64,000 nt of DNA from Bordetella parapertussis (GCA_945897365.1 CAMDFD010000005.1:1-64000); one strand, 5' to 3'; shown: positions 29,726-38,470, numbered from the stretch's first letter. Made by a program: numbers and translations. Notes: generated by a model not told the origin, from the sequence alone.

Positions 29726-32089
29726 TCACACTAAAAGCAATCTGGCCTTCCAAGTCAGTTGTATACGCGCCCAAGGGACCAGCGTACTCAGCTCTTTTTG
29801 CATTTTCACAAAGCCCATCGACATCAGCACTCGCTCAGCCACACGTCGTAAGCTGTAATCGACAAAATCATAGGTTTGGTCGAGATCATTAAAGAACCAA
29901 ACGCGCACACCGACACCTGTCGGGCTTTTGTTGATGATTGCCCGTTCACGTTGACCGTTGATTTCTATTCGACTCCAAATCCGCGAGTGGTAGAGCTTGA
30001 TAGCCTCGCCTTGTTGATAAGTGGATTGAGTATCGCTTTGTCCACGTCTAAGAAACGGTGGAATCCAGGTTTCATATAGCATCTCCGAGAGCTCTTCATC
30101 AAGGTCAGAATCTGCATTTTTGCTAGGATTTCGCATTAGCATTGCTATGCCAATCTCCTCGCTATTTGTGTAGGACATTCGCATTGAAACATTTGAGCGG
30201 CTAAACATCGGTATATCCGCACTACTCGCAAAGCCTGCTGGCATCATCTGTTTGACTTTGTGTAGACGAGGCATCGCGAGCGCGCGTTCTTGCTCTGTGC
30301 GGATATGCATCAACAGAAAGCTGGTGCTGCGGCTGACTAATTGATAGTCGAGCGCGATGTTGCAGTGGACGTCAGTTGGTAAATCCTCAGAAAGACGTTT
30401 GGCGGCTGCGAGACGAGAGAGCGTGGTGGATTCAACCACCAGACCTGCAGTGTGCGCATCGCTCTTCGTCGGTTCTGCACTGTCTTCCGAGTGAATATCG
30501 GCTTGACCCAGAATCTGTTGGCGTGTGTCGCCCGCAAGAAATGCTTTGAGCGTAACCGTTCCGGTGGGGGCGTGATCAAACCACGCACTAATATGTAAGG
30601 TGTCACCCTCAAAGGCGGCTGAGTCGAGCGCGGTGATGTCGCGTGGCTGACTGCCCGCTGGCCACTCAATGGTGATGTTGGTGACAACAGGGGTGCGCAA
30701 GCGATTAAACATGCGCAAGATCGCGGGCTCGACGGCTTCGCCTGGCGCGACAAAATCACAGGCGCCCTTGGTCTCCTGCGCGAGGCGTTTGAGCAGACCT
30801 TCTGAAGCACTACTGCCAATGCCAATCACAAATATGCGTTGGCGAGAGCTTTTTGCACGCTTGATGATGGCGTCGACGGCGCTGACATGACCATCGGTGA
30901 TCAACAGGATGGCGCCTTCGTCTTTGCCCGACAAGGCGAGCGTGGAGGTGAGGGCGGGCTCTAGTTGGGTACCGCCCATATCACCATCGAGACTACTGAT
31001 CCAACGTTGCGCGGATAACTGTGTGGCTTCGGTCACGGGCCATTGTGCGCGTGAGCGGTGCTCGACCTCGTCACCGAACTTGGACAGAGAAAAAGTATCT
31101 TGCATGCCCAGACGATCGACGAGGGCGTGCAGCGCGCGGCGGGCCGCCTGGATGCTGTCACCCGCCATGGAGCCCGAGCAGTCGACCAGAATTTTGAGAG
31201 AGAGCTGTTCAGGCACAACGGGCTGGCCCTCGGTGTTTAAGGCCGTAAACGAAGGACAGAAACTCGCCGTGACCACGTAGTGTTCCGGCTTGACATAGTC
31301 CGGTGCGACGGAGGCGATCGAGCACTGTTCGAGTTGATCCATCACCAACACAAAGTCTCGATCCAAATAGCTGTCACGACCCAGTGTGACGGTCAGGGAG
31401 TCGGATTGAGCGTTGTGCGTTTCGATACCAACTGAGCCCTTCGCACTTTGGCGTGACACGTTAATAGGATGACTCGGTGAGCCCACCCGAGCCTGCGCCA
31501 ACGCGCCATGCAACGTCAAGCTCAAGGCAAAGCCGTATTCGGTCAATAGATCAGTCTCGGGGACTTGATGCGGTTGTAGTCCGCCGTCTCGGAGCAAATC
31601 TCCATAGCGAGGCGCGATCACCGTGGGGATCTTGAGCCTTAGGCCGCCTTGTTCGAACTGCAAGAGTTGACCGTAATGCAGGTCGATCACACAACGCTCA
31701 CCGGGGGCGAGGTTGCCCAGATTGAGCACATAGTTACCGTCTTCGCCCCGCTCTAACAAGATGGCTGCGTTTCCGTCAGCAAGCGTTTCCTCGTAGCTTT
31801 CTTGAGCCTCTGACTTTTCTACAACCGTGCCTTGCAGCAGTTGCTCGTTGAGCTTGACCTCCACCCCGAGCAACTGTGCACCCCAAGGTAGCGGAAAACT
31901 ATAAATCGCCTCAAGATGCTCCGCCGAAGGATTGATAAATGTTTGACGCACATGCGCATCAAAGATCGCACCCCGCAAATCGCCCGTGATGGCGACGTGT
32001 TGCAATACCAAAGGTTCTCCCGACGTGGAGCAAAGTGTCGCGTGGAAAGACTCGTCTAGCTGTAGAGAGCTGCTCATGATGTTGTCCAT
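29726..32089 (-). CDS. VIT and von Willebrand factor A domain protein
   Basis: The 787-residue protein has an N-terminal VIT domain (about residues 18-145, with FDAHVRQTFINPSAEHLEAI and SYEETLADGNAAILLE) and a vWA domain from about 296 with the metal site DCSGS (Asp303, Ser305, Ser307), then DGHVSAVD further on. The C-terminal 250 residues are unrecognised. There is no signal peptide or membrane segment, so it is probably cytoplasmic. Inter-alpha-trypsin-inhibitor-like VIT/vWA proteins in bacteria are uncharacterised. It follows a MerR-type regulator gene by 4 bp, which probably controls it. Confidence 0.88.
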   Translation of the reverse strand: MDNIMSSSLQLDESFHATLCSTSGEPLVLQHVAITGDLRGAIFDAHVRQTFINPSAEHLEAIYSFPLPWGAQLLGVEVKLNEQLLQGTVVEKSEAQESYEETLADGNAAILLERGEDGNYVLNLGNLAPGERCVIDLHYGQLLQFEQGGLRLKIPTVIAPRYGDLLRDGGLQPHQVPETDLLTEYGFALSLTLHGALAQARVGSPSHPINVSRQSAKGSVGIETHNAQSDSLTVTLGRDSYLDRDFVLVMDQLEQCSIASVAPDYVKPEHYVVTASFCPSFTALNTEGQPVVPEQLSLKILVDCSGSMAGDSIQAARRALHALVDRLGMQDTFSLSKFGDEVEHRSRAQWPVTEATQLSAQRWISSLDGDMGGTQLEPALTSTLALSGKDEGAILLITDGHVSAVDAIIKRAKSSRQRIFVIGIGSSASEGLLKRLAQETKGACDFVAPGEAVEPAILRMFNRLRTPVVTNITIEWPAGSQPRDITALDSAAFEGDTLHISAWFDHAPTGTVTLKAFLAGDTRQQILGQADIHSEDSAEPTKSDAHTAGLVVESTTLSRLAAAKRLSEDLPTDVHCNIALDYQLVSRSTSFLLMHIRTEQERALAMPRLHKVKQMMPAGFASSADIPMFSRSNVSMRMSYTNSEEIGIAMLMRNPSKNADSDLDEELSEMLYETWIPPFLRRGQSDTQSTYQQGEAIKLYHSRIWSRIEINGQRERAIINKSPTGVGVRVWFFNDLDQTYDFVDYSLRRVAERVLMSMGFVKMQKELSTLVPWARIQLTWKARLLLV

Positions 32090-32093
32090 TTAA

Positions 32094-32552
32094 TTATTTG
32101 TCGTTGTTGTCTGGGTTGTTTTGCAAGGCCTCATACGCCTGCATGACGCTGCGCACAAAACTGCGCAGTTGCTCGGGACTGAGTCCGGCACGGGTCGGTT
32201 CGATCACAAGCTCGATCCCTTCGGCGACATGCAGGTGGCTGCATACCTCAAGCGAACCTGGTCGACGCCCACGGTCCGGCACAGGGGCGGGGCCGCCTTG
32301 GAGGAGCTCCCGAATGCGATCAAGCGAGACGCCAGCTGCTGTCCATTTTTTGATGAGCAGGAGCTGTTCGAGATGCTGGGGGGAATATTTCGCGGCACGC
32401 GTTTCTCCCTCGGGGCGATTGACGAGCCCAAGCTGGACGTAGTAGCGCACCGTCCGCTTGCTCAGGTCCGTGAGGGCACAGAGCTCATCGAGGGAAAAAG
32501 ACTGACTCGGAGAGTCGCCGGAAGGGGGAGGGGTCTTTGTGACAGTGTTCAT
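32094..32552 (-). CDS. MerR-family transcriptional regulator
   Basis: The 152-residue protein has the MerR winged helix at about residues 19-85: FSLDELCALTDLSKRTVRYY, VQLGLVNRPEG, KYSPQHLEQLLLIKKWTAAG and VSLDRIRELLQGG. No cysteine cluster for metal sensing is seen in the short C-terminal part. It is the first gene of a two-gene operon with the VIT/vWA protein. An inverted repeat, GTGTT-N6-AACAC at 32553-32568, touches its start codon and is a likely self-operator. Confidence 0.88.
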   Translation of the reverse strand: MNTVTKTPPPSGDSPSQSFSLDELCALTDLSKRTVRYYVQLGLVNRPEGETRAAKYSPQHLEQLLLIKKWTAAGVSLDRIRELLQGGPAPVPDRGRRPGSLEVCSHLHVAEGIELVIEPTRAGLSPEQLRSFVRSVMQAYEALQNNPDNNDK

Positions 32553-32568
32553 GTGTTTATATTAACAC
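32553..32568. promoter_or_regulatory. Inverted repeat at the MerR start codon
   Basis: GTGTT at 32553-32557 and AACAC at 32564-32568 with a 6-bp AT spacer. It overlaps the expected promoter of the MerR-VIT/vWA operon. Operator role is inferred. Confidence 0.4.
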
Positions 32569-32657
32569 TAAAACTGTCATTAAGTGGTGTTTAAATAAAA
32601 TAAGTTGTAAAAAAGTTTCCGGCGAAAGGGCGGAAAAGGACTTTTGACCGGAAACGG

Positions 32658-32900
32658 ATGAAAGTCCATCTACTTAAATTTAATTCTAAAAATCAAGACT
32701 CTTTACCAATGAGAAACAACTTGTTACTTACGAATCTAGATATTGATTGGCTCTGTACCCCAGACACAACGTTGTTTGATATTGGTGCGATTCGATATAA
32801 ATTGAAACAGCTATTGGGTGTCTCTGTTGACGTTTTAACACCCAGAGCTTTGCCAGAAAAATTCAGGCAATCCGTGCTTGATTCTGCCTTAACGATATGA
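32658..32900 (+). pseudogene. Truncated MNT-type nucleotidyltransferase antitoxin (mntA-like)
   Basis: The 80-residue frame ends with TLFDIGAIRYKLKQLLGVSV then DVLTPRALPEKFRQSVLDSA, which is the C-terminal half of MntA-type antitoxins. The catalytic GSxARG start is missing; only DIDW remains of the metal site. The stop overlaps the ATG of the next frame (ATGA), the usual coupling of mntA with hepT. MntA normally adds AMP to HepT to silence it; this copy could not. Confidence 0.65.
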
Positions 32901-33032
32901 GCAAAGACTCTCTCCGTTTAGCAGCATGGATATCACAAGGTTGACCTTGAAATTGTCTGGGTAACAATTAACAGACACTTAAGTGACTTGAACGCTCAGA
33001 TTTCTGAAATAAAAGCTCAATTAGAGAGCTAA
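32897..33032 (+). pseudogene. HEPN toxin (hepT-like) with internal deletion
   Basis: The frame starts MSKDSLRLAA, a HepT start, then breaks. From 32925 another frame reads HGYHKVDLEIVWVTINRHL and SDLNAQISEIKAQLES, the C-terminus of HepT beginning exactly at the histidine of its RX4-6H motif. About 80 codons between are gone and the join is out of frame, so the toxin is dead. With 32658-32900 it marks a decayed type VII toxin-antitoxin pair. Confidence 0.68.
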
Positions 33033-33035
33033 ATT

Positions 33036-33066
33036 TTAGCTAAAAATATTCACGATCTTTGACATA
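33036..33066 (-). repeat. Terminal fragment of repeat element C
   Basis: TTAGCTAAAAATATTCACGATCTTTGACA matches the gene-end boundary of the family C copies (for example 35776-35804). Only about 30 bp remain, directly after the hepT remnant. Confidence 0.4.
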
Positions 33067-33094
33067 AATAAAAAAACCACCCGAAGGTGGTTTT
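33067..33094 (-). terminator. Terminator of the amidohydrolase gene (part of Repeat B)
   Basis: ACCACC at 33076-33081 pairs with GGTGGT at 33086-33091 across a CGAA loop; the minus strand continues with a T-rich run. This segment plus the last codon is duplicated at 12149-12199. Confidence 0.85.
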
Positions 33095-33113
33095 GTATGT
33101 CGTAAAAAATAAA

Positions 33114-34910
33114 TCAATGACGATCTAAATTCTTGATGGCTGAGTTTGCCAAGTCCTTATGCATTGAGGGATCAATCGCTGTAATTTGTTCTATAAATTT
33201 CTTAAGATCAATCTTCTTGCCACCTAGCCATGTCCCTTGGACTTTAACTTTCTCGACAATCTCGCTTGGCTTCACGGCAGTAATGTCGGCTGATAGCTCT
33301 ACTAAATCAGCAAATTTACCCACTTCAAGCGAACCGATATCTTTATCGCGTTTGAGTTGATAGGCGCCATTGATAGTAGAGGCTTTAAGCGCTTCATCTA
33401 AGGTAACTGCCTGATTGGGACCGTGAACCTTGCCCGAATCAGTGGTGCGCGTCACCATGTGCTGAATGTTTCTTAACGTGTCTGGTGGAGATACCGATCC
33501 ATCGTTATGAAAGGTGGTGCGCGTTTTCATTTTCATCGCATCACCCACGCGCTGCCATTGAGACCCGTATTCAGACGCAAACATGGTGCCGTCTAATAGA
33601 TCACCCCAGTAGATGTACTGAAATGGCGCCATTGAAACAGTGACCCCAAGACGTTCTGCGCGCTGAAATTGATCTGCACGTGCAGCACCTAAATGCTCAA
33701 CACGCCAACGGTGGTCGGTGCCAATCAACTTGAGTTTATTTAAAGCTCTCTCATAGGCGTCGAGCACCACATCAAACCCAACGTCGCCATTGTTATGAAA
33801 CGCCATCTGATAGCCCATAGGCCCGTATTGATCGAGCAACTGGTCGAGCTGCTGGCGCGTGTAATTCATGCCTTTTTCGTATAGTGGTCCTAGCAGAATA
33901 TTGGCCTGTTGGGTTCGGGCGTTATTTAAATAACCAAAACTCTGTGCAACAGTACCCAGCCATGGGCTGCCATCCGCCCACAGCTTGATGCCATTTTTAC
34001 GGACCATGCTGGGATCAGGCCATGACACTTTTGCACCGGCATCCTTCTCAATGGCCATATGATAAACATGCATTCTTAGTGGGCTGTCCGGGACGGATGC
34101 TAAGGCCTCGTAACCCTTGTACATGCCTGTGTTGTACGTGTGCTCTGATGTCGAGGTGATGCCCAAAGAGGCCATATACGCATACCACTTTGCACTGGAA
34201 AGTAAAATGTGGGGGATTGCTTTGGGAAGGATCGGACCAACCACTGCCATTAAAGCAGCCGTTTCATTGGCAACGCCGTTGGAGGTGCCGTCTGGTAATC
34301 GTCCATAGCTGCCGCCCACTGGGTTGGCAGGCGGCTTCTCATCTTTCCAGCCTAAAATTTTGACGACTGCAGTGTTGAAATAAACCGCATGCCCAGAATT
34401 ATCAATCACGATGATTGCTCGACCGCTTGGCGTTAACTTATCCAGTATGTCCCGTGTTGGCAGGGGAGCCTCTTGCAATAATCTGTCTAGGCCATTGAAT
34501 ACCAAAGGTCTGCCGGCTGGAGCTTCTGCATCCGCCTTTTTAATGGTTGCTTGGACGTCTGCCCAGGTTTTTGCGCCAACGTAGGGTGCAATCCAATAGG
34601 CAGGTGCTTGTGTCGTAACTCCCGAGAGAATCGGGTGATTGTGCGGATCAATAAAACCAGGCATGAGCACGGTAGAGCCCAAATCCTGTACCTTTGCGTT
34701 TGGTGCACTGGCACGCACATTCTGGAGCGACCCAATCGCAGTAATTTTTTTTGTCACGGTATCAAAGGCAATGGCCTCAGCACGTGGATTCTTTTCGTCC
34801 ATCGTAATAATGGTTGAAGCCTTCAAAATCTGTATTTCTGCTAAGGCTGCATTTGACAGGCAGTAGAAAGAAATAATGGGCAGGGTCTTGAGGATTGATT
34901 TGTAGTTCAT
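33114..34910 (-). CDS. Exported YtcJ-type amidohydrolase
   Basis: The 598-residue protein (ATG 34910) has a signal peptide ending SNAALAE, then the composite-sandwich start ILKASTIITMDEKNPRAEAI and the metal-site strand MPGFIDPHNHPILSG. Later landmarks are WRVEHLGAA, with the metal-binding His, and KSTTFHNDGSVSPPDTL-like FHNDGS. This is the amidohydrolase_3 group, zinc-type hydrolases of amide, urea or ester bonds; many members are exported. The substrate is not predictable. It is followed by a good terminator. The longer frame reaching 34988 would hide the signal peptide. Confidence 0.9.
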   Translation of the reverse strand: MNYKSILKTLPIISFYCLSNAALAEIQILKASTIITMDEKNPRAEAIAFDTVTKKITAIGSLQNVRASAPNAKVQDLGSTVLMPGFIDPHNHPILSGVTTQAPAYWIAPYVGAKTWADVQATIKKADAEAPAGRPLVFNGLDRLLQEAPLPTRDILDKLTPSGRAIIVIDNSGHAVYFNTAVVKILGWKDEKPPANPVGGSYGRLPDGTSNGVANETAALMAVVGPILPKAIPHILLSSAKWYAYMASLGITSTSEHTYNTGMYKGYEALASVPDSPLRMHVYHMAIEKDAGAKVSWPDPSMVRKNGIKLWADGSPWLGTVAQSFGYLNNARTQQANILLGPLYEKGMNYTRQQLDQLLDQYGPMGYQMAFHNNGDVGFDVVLDAYERALNKLKLIGTDHRWRVEHLGAARADQFQRAERLGVTVSMAPFQYIYWGDLLDGTMFASEYGSQWQRVGDAMKMKTRTTFHNDGSVSPPDTLRNIQHMVTRTTDSGKVHGPNQAVTLDEALKASTINGAYQLKRDKDIGSLEVGKFADLVELSADITAVKPSEIVEKVKVQGTWLGGKKIDLKKFIEQITAIDPSMHKDLANSAIKNLDRH

Positions 34911-35006
34911 GTCGATTCCAATGGACGATGAGGCGGTTTTATCAATGAGTCTGGGGATGTTTACAACTAGGGCAGTGAAATAATGCAAAATCCGCTTACT
35001 TTGGTA

Positions 35007-35420
35007 CTAGTGTGGGTTGACCCAGTTTTCGACGACTAGCCCTGCATAATTCACAAAGTCCGCTTCGTTGTTTGTGACCAGCGTGACGCCAAGGGCGATG
35101 GCGTGCGAGGCAATGAGTTTGTCTAGTGCGTCGCGGTTGCGCTCTTTATAGGCGGCACGAATAGGACCATAGGCTTTGGCTGCCTGAGCGTCAAAGGATG
35201 CCACCAAGATGTCTTCGAGCAAACTGTCCAGCACCTTACGATTGGTTTTTTGAGAGGCTTTGCTAGTACAAGCGATGCCAAACTCGAGCTCGGCCAAGGT
35301 GACGGCGGAAATGATCACGTCCCCAACAAAGCATTTGGCAAAGCGTTCTCTGACCTCAGGCGGCTGGTGTTTGATGAGGTAGATGCACATGTTGGTGTCG
35401 AGCATGTATTTCGCACTCAT
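35007..35420 (-). CDS. vapC: VapC-family PIN-domain toxin
   Basis: The 137-residue protein shows the PIN acidic set: MLDTN (Asp8), LAELEFG (Glu44), NRDALDKLIA (Asp97/Asp100) and TNNEADF (Asp121). VapC toxins are Mg-dependent ribonucleases, many cutting initiator tRNA or 23S rRNA. Its ATG overlaps the antitoxin stop (ATGA at 35417-35420), the usual arrangement. All catalytic residues are present, so the toxin looks intact. Confidence 0.93.
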   Translation of the reverse strand: MSAKYMLDTNMCIYLIKHQPPEVRERFAKCFVGDVIISAVTLAELEFGIACTSKASQKTNRKVLDSLLEDILVASFDAQAAKAYGPIRAAYKERNRDALDKLIASHAIALGVTLVTNNEADFVNYAGLVVENWVNPH

Positions 35421-35653
35421 AATGCTTCGCGCTCGCCTTCAATGTTATCGCCACGTCCTTTGGCCATGAAGTCTGGTGAAAATTTGCCAAACTTTGCCAC
35501 GACATCACCCATTCGGCGCTGAGCAGGGCGGATACGCAACTCGTCACCAAGACGTTCGATCACAAGTTCGATGTCCCACGTGCTATAGGCAAGTTCTGCC
35601 GGAATGCGAACGGCTTGGGAGTTCCCATTTTTAAAAAGTTTGGTGTTTGTCAT
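35417..35653 (-). CDS. vapB: VapB-type AbrB-fold antitoxin
   Basis: The 78-residue protein from ATG 35653 starts MTNTKLFKNGNSQAVRIPAE, the swapped-hairpin AbrB DNA-binding fold, and ends with the toxin-binding FSPDFMAKGRGD. It represses the operon and neutralises VapC. TGTAC-type repeats upstream at 35669-35720 are the likely operator. A truncated family C element lies about 125 bp upstream. The longer frame to 35701 lacks support. Confidence 0.92.
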   Translation of the reverse strand: MTNTKLFKNGNSQAVRIPAELAYSTWDIELVIERLGDELRIRPAQRRMGDVVAKFGKFSPDFMAKGRGDNIEGEREAL

Positions 35654-35668
35654 GATGTGCCTTATGAG

Positions 35669-35720
35669 TGTACGTGTACATCTTAAGGTATTTTGCGGCA
35701 AATGTACATATGCGGATGTA
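35669..35720. promoter_or_regulatory. Repeated GTAC-containing palindromes upstream of vapBC
   Basis: TGTAC-GT-GTACA at 35669-35680, ATGTACAT at 35702-35709 and ATGTACGT at about 35717 recur with spacing near three helical turns. They lie directly upstream of vapB, where VapBC autorepression sites are expected. Confidence 0.5.
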
Positions 35721-35778
35721 CGTATTGGAAAGCTGAACTATTTGACGTGCCGGCACTAAGTATCTTTAGTGTATTTGG

Positions 35779-35921
35779 CTAAAAAATATTCGCGATCTTT
35801 GACAGCAGGCCAACGATGGCGAACAGTGTCGTGATTTGTATGCTCATGCACAGGATAAATTTACGATCAAAGTCGGCTCTCAATCCAGCCACTAAGCGAT
35901 CTATTCGATCCATGGTTTCTG
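35779..35921 (-). pseudogene. Truncated copy 4 of repeat element C
   Basis: CTAAAAAATATTCGCGATCT through CGATCTATTCGATCCATGGT matches the last 46 codons of the family C gene. The first 26 codons and the upstream region are missing; an internal ATG at 35913 could give a 44-residue piece with the membrane helix. The break is at about 35921, after GGTTTCTG. It is on the same strand as, and upstream of, vapBC. Confidence 0.72.
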
Positions 35922-36032
35922 AATGTCAGCATTTTAAAACGATGACATTTGGTTTTATTTAAAGTGGTTGAGGTATATGATGAAAAAAATACGCGGAAAA
36001 TCCGCAAATAAAAATATCAAAGGAGACACGTT

Positions 36033-36992
36033 ATGCTTAAACGGCTAGGTTTTATTGTGGGTGGTCTTTTGCTCAGTGCGACATCGCTCGTACACGCATC
36101 GAGCTATCCTGATAGACAAATTACGTTCATCGTGCCAAACGGTCCAGGAGGTGGAACAGATACCTTTGGACGTATCATTGCTCAGAAATTGAGTGAAGTA
36201 TGGAATCAACGGGTTGTAGTCGACAATAAGCCGGGCGCTCAGGCGGCCATTGGTACTGCCTTAGGCGCCAAAGCGGCACCCGATGGCTATACGCTCACCG
36301 TCTCGCTGACGAGCTCAATCGCAATCAACCCGTTTTTAAACGCAAATCTTGGCTATGACCCTCTAAACGACTTTGTACCCGTTGCAATTGGCGTGAGACA
36401 GGCTTTTTTAGTGGTGACAAGTGTCAATTCACCGTACAACACGTTGAAGCAGTTTTCTGAGTACGCAAAAAAGAAATCATCGCCCGCGACTTTTGCATCG
36501 ACTTCGTCACAGACGGAGCTGATTGGGAGCTTGTTTGGCATTCTGACAGATACAAGATTTTTGAGTGTGCCTTATAAAAATGCCAGTACGGCTGTGATTG
36601 AGTTGGCGCGTGGTGATGTCAATATGATGGTGGCTAGTTTGCCCTCATCCATTCCCTTGGTGAACGCAGGGAAGTTAAAAGCGATTGCGGTGACAGGTAC
36701 CACACGCGTACCTGCGCTCCCTAATGTGCCGACTTCCCCAGAGTCCGGATATCCCGATTTTCTGGCAGATAGTTGGTACGGCATCCTTGCACCTAAAGGT
36801 ACACCCAAAGAGATTATTGAGAAATTGAACAAGCAAATTAATCTCATCTTGGGTATGCCGGATGTCCAAAAGGCACTGACGACAGCGGGGATGACTGTAG
36901 CAAAAGGCACGCCTGAGGAATATGGAGCGATCATGCGCGCAGACCACAAGCGCTGGGGCGATGTTATCGCCAGACAAAAAGCCAATAAATAA
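36033..36992 (+). CDS. Bug/TctC-family periplasmic solute-binding protein
   Basis: The 319-residue protein has a signal peptide ending VHASS, then YPDRQITFIVPNGPGGGTDT and APDGYTLTVS, and WYGILAPKGTPKEIIEKL near residue 249. AAAGGAGA precedes the ATG. It is 16 bp upstream of a CaiB-type CoA-transferase on the same strand, so the pair probably takes up and activates one carboxylic acid. No membrane subunits are nearby. Note the asparagine in VPNGPGG where most members have VPF. Confidence 0.93.
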   Translation: MLKRLGFIVGGLLLSATSLVHASSYPDRQITFIVPNGPGGGTDTFGRIIAQKLSEVWNQRVVVDNKPGAQAAIGTALGAKAAPDGYTLTVSLTSSIAINPFLNANLGYDPLNDFVPVAIGVRQAFLVVTSVNSPYNTLKQFSEYAKKKSSPATFASTSSQTELIGSLFGILTDTRFLSVPYKNASTAVIELARGDVNMMVASLPSSIPLVNAGKLKAIAVTGTTRVPALPNVPTSPESGYPDFLADSWYGILAPKGTPKEIIEKLNKQINLILGMPDVQKALTTAGMTVAKGTPEEYGAIMRADHKRWGDVIARQKANK

Positions 36993-37008
36993 CGAAGCGG
37001 AGCAACGA

Positions 37009-38202
37009 ATGGATAGCAAAACTCGCGTAGGGCCCTTGGCAAAACTCCGGGTCCTAGACCTGACTCGATTACGTTCAGGACCCACCGCGGTGAGACAGTT
37101 AGCTGATTGGGGTGCAGACGTCATCAAGATCGAGGCGCCAGAAGGGTTAGGCGTAAGCGATGGCTGGGGTGATGGGCGTCTGAATCCTGACTTTCAAAAT
37201 CTTCACAGAAATAAGCGCAGTCTGACGTTGAATCTCAAAGAACCAGAGGGTTTGGCCATCTTTAAAAAAATGGCAGATCAAGCGGATATCGTGATTGAAA
37301 ACTTTAGAGCGGACGTCAAGTTTCGTTTGGGGATCGACTACGAAACGCTAGCTAAAACGAATCCACGACTGATTTATGCAAGCGTATCCGGTTTTGGACA
37401 AGACGGGCCTTATGCGAATCGGCCAGGTTACGACCAGATTGTGCAAGGCATGGGCGGATTGATGTCAATCACGGGTGAACCGGGACAAGGTCCTGTGCGT
37501 GCCGGCATCGCTGTTGCCGACTCTGCGACAGGTCTGTATTGCGCCTTGGGCATCATGACGGCGCTTGTTGAACGTGCGGACTCGGGCAAGGGGCAGTGGG
37601 TCAAAACGTCTCTGCTTGAGTCAATGATCGCGATGCTTGATTTTCAGGCGGCGCGCTGGCTGATTAAAAAAGAGATTCCTACGCAAGCAGGTAATGACCA
37701 TCCGACTTCTATACCGACAGGTGTTTTTGAAACTGCGGATGGCCATATTAATATTGGTGCGGGTGCGCAACAAATGTGGGAAAGGCTTTGTAAAGCGATT
37801 GATGCTGAGGAGTTATTGGCGCGTGAGGAATATAAGACTGGCACACTACGCTCGGCGAATCGAAAGGCTCTCAGCAAAGAACTGAACGCTGTGATCCGCA
37901 AAAAGCCAACCGCCGAATGGATTAAGCGTTTTGAAGTAGCGAGTGTGGCGTGTGGTCCGATTTACACAATGGACCAAGTGTTTGCAGATCCACAAACCGT
38001 GCATTTAGGGATCGCTACGCCCGTCATGCATCCTGAGCTTGGCGAAATTCAGGTGGTCGGTCAGCCAGTGGGTTTGTCGCGAACACCAAGTGAAATTCGA
38101 ACGGCTACACCGCCGCTTGGTTCGCATACCGACGTTCTGATGAAGGAACTGGGATTTAGCGAAGCGGATATTGAGCGACTTCGTGCAAAGAGCGTTATTT
38201 GA
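37009..38202 (+). CDS. CaiB/BaiF-type (family III) CoA-transferase
   Basis: The 397-residue protein (ATG 37009) has the family III start LAKLRVLDLTRLRSGPTAVR and LADWGADVIKIEAPEG, then NLKEPEGLAIFKKMADQADI, and the conserved RPGYDQIVQGMGG whose Asp142 matches the catalytic aspartate of formyl-CoA transferase. Length is typical. It transfers CoA between carboxylates, probably activating the ligand of the Bug receptor encoded 16 bp upstream. The acid is not identifiable. Confidence 0.92.
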   Translation: MDSKTRVGPLAKLRVLDLTRLRSGPTAVRQLADWGADVIKIEAPEGLGVSDGWGDGRLNPDFQNLHRNKRSLTLNLKEPEGLAIFKKMADQADIVIENFRADVKFRLGIDYETLAKTNPRLIYASVSGFGQDGPYANRPGYDQIVQGMGGLMSITGEPGQGPVRAGIAVADSATGLYCALGIMTALVERADSGKGQWVKTSLLESMIAMLDFQAARWLIKKEIPTQAGNDHPTSIPTGVFETADGHINIGAGAQQMWERLCKAIDAEELLAREEYKTGTLRSANRKALSKELNAVIRKKPTAEWIKRFEVASVACGPIYTMDQVFADPQTVHLGIATPVMHPELGEIQVVGQPVGLSRTPSEIRTATPPLGSHTDVLMKELGFSEADIERLRAKSVI

Positions 38203-38232
38203 AGTAATGCGTCTTTTATTTGGTATTGGGCG

Positions 38233-38370
38233 CTAGGCTATTTGTTCTGGCCAGCCTTTTTGGTCAAACGCAATCGATTCATAGGCGGCGATGCTCAGGA
38301 GATCATAAAAAGGCGCGAGCTGAACGCCTTGGGCAGAGACCATAAAGCTTAGATTTTTAAGGTGTGCATC
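38233..38370 (-). pseudogene. hipA-like kinase toxin remnant
   Basis: The minus strand reads DAHLKNLSFMVSAQGVQLAP then FYDLLSIAAYESIAFDQKGW and PEQIA before TAG. DAHLKN and LAPxYDLL are the catalytic and metal motifs of HipA kinases. No start or N-terminal domain is present, so only a fragment of about 45 codons survives. No hipB neighbour is seen here. Confidence 0.65.
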
Positions 38371-38436
38371 GGTTCATGCCTCATCCTTCGCCTTATGAAT
38401 GCAAGGATTTTATGATGCAAAGTGATTGTTTTGACT

Positions 38437-38462
38437 AAATCCTTATAATCGTGAGGATTTTT
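38437..38462. terminator. Weak hairpin between convergent genes
   Basis: AAATCCT at 38437-38443 pairs with AGGATTT at 38454-38460, followed by T residues on the plus strand. It may end the CaiB transcript or the MlrC transcript; the stem is AT-rich. ATCC/GGAT spacing also resembles a HipB-type operator, which would fit the hipA remnant. Confidence 0.4.
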
Positions 38463-38470
38463 CATTCCAA

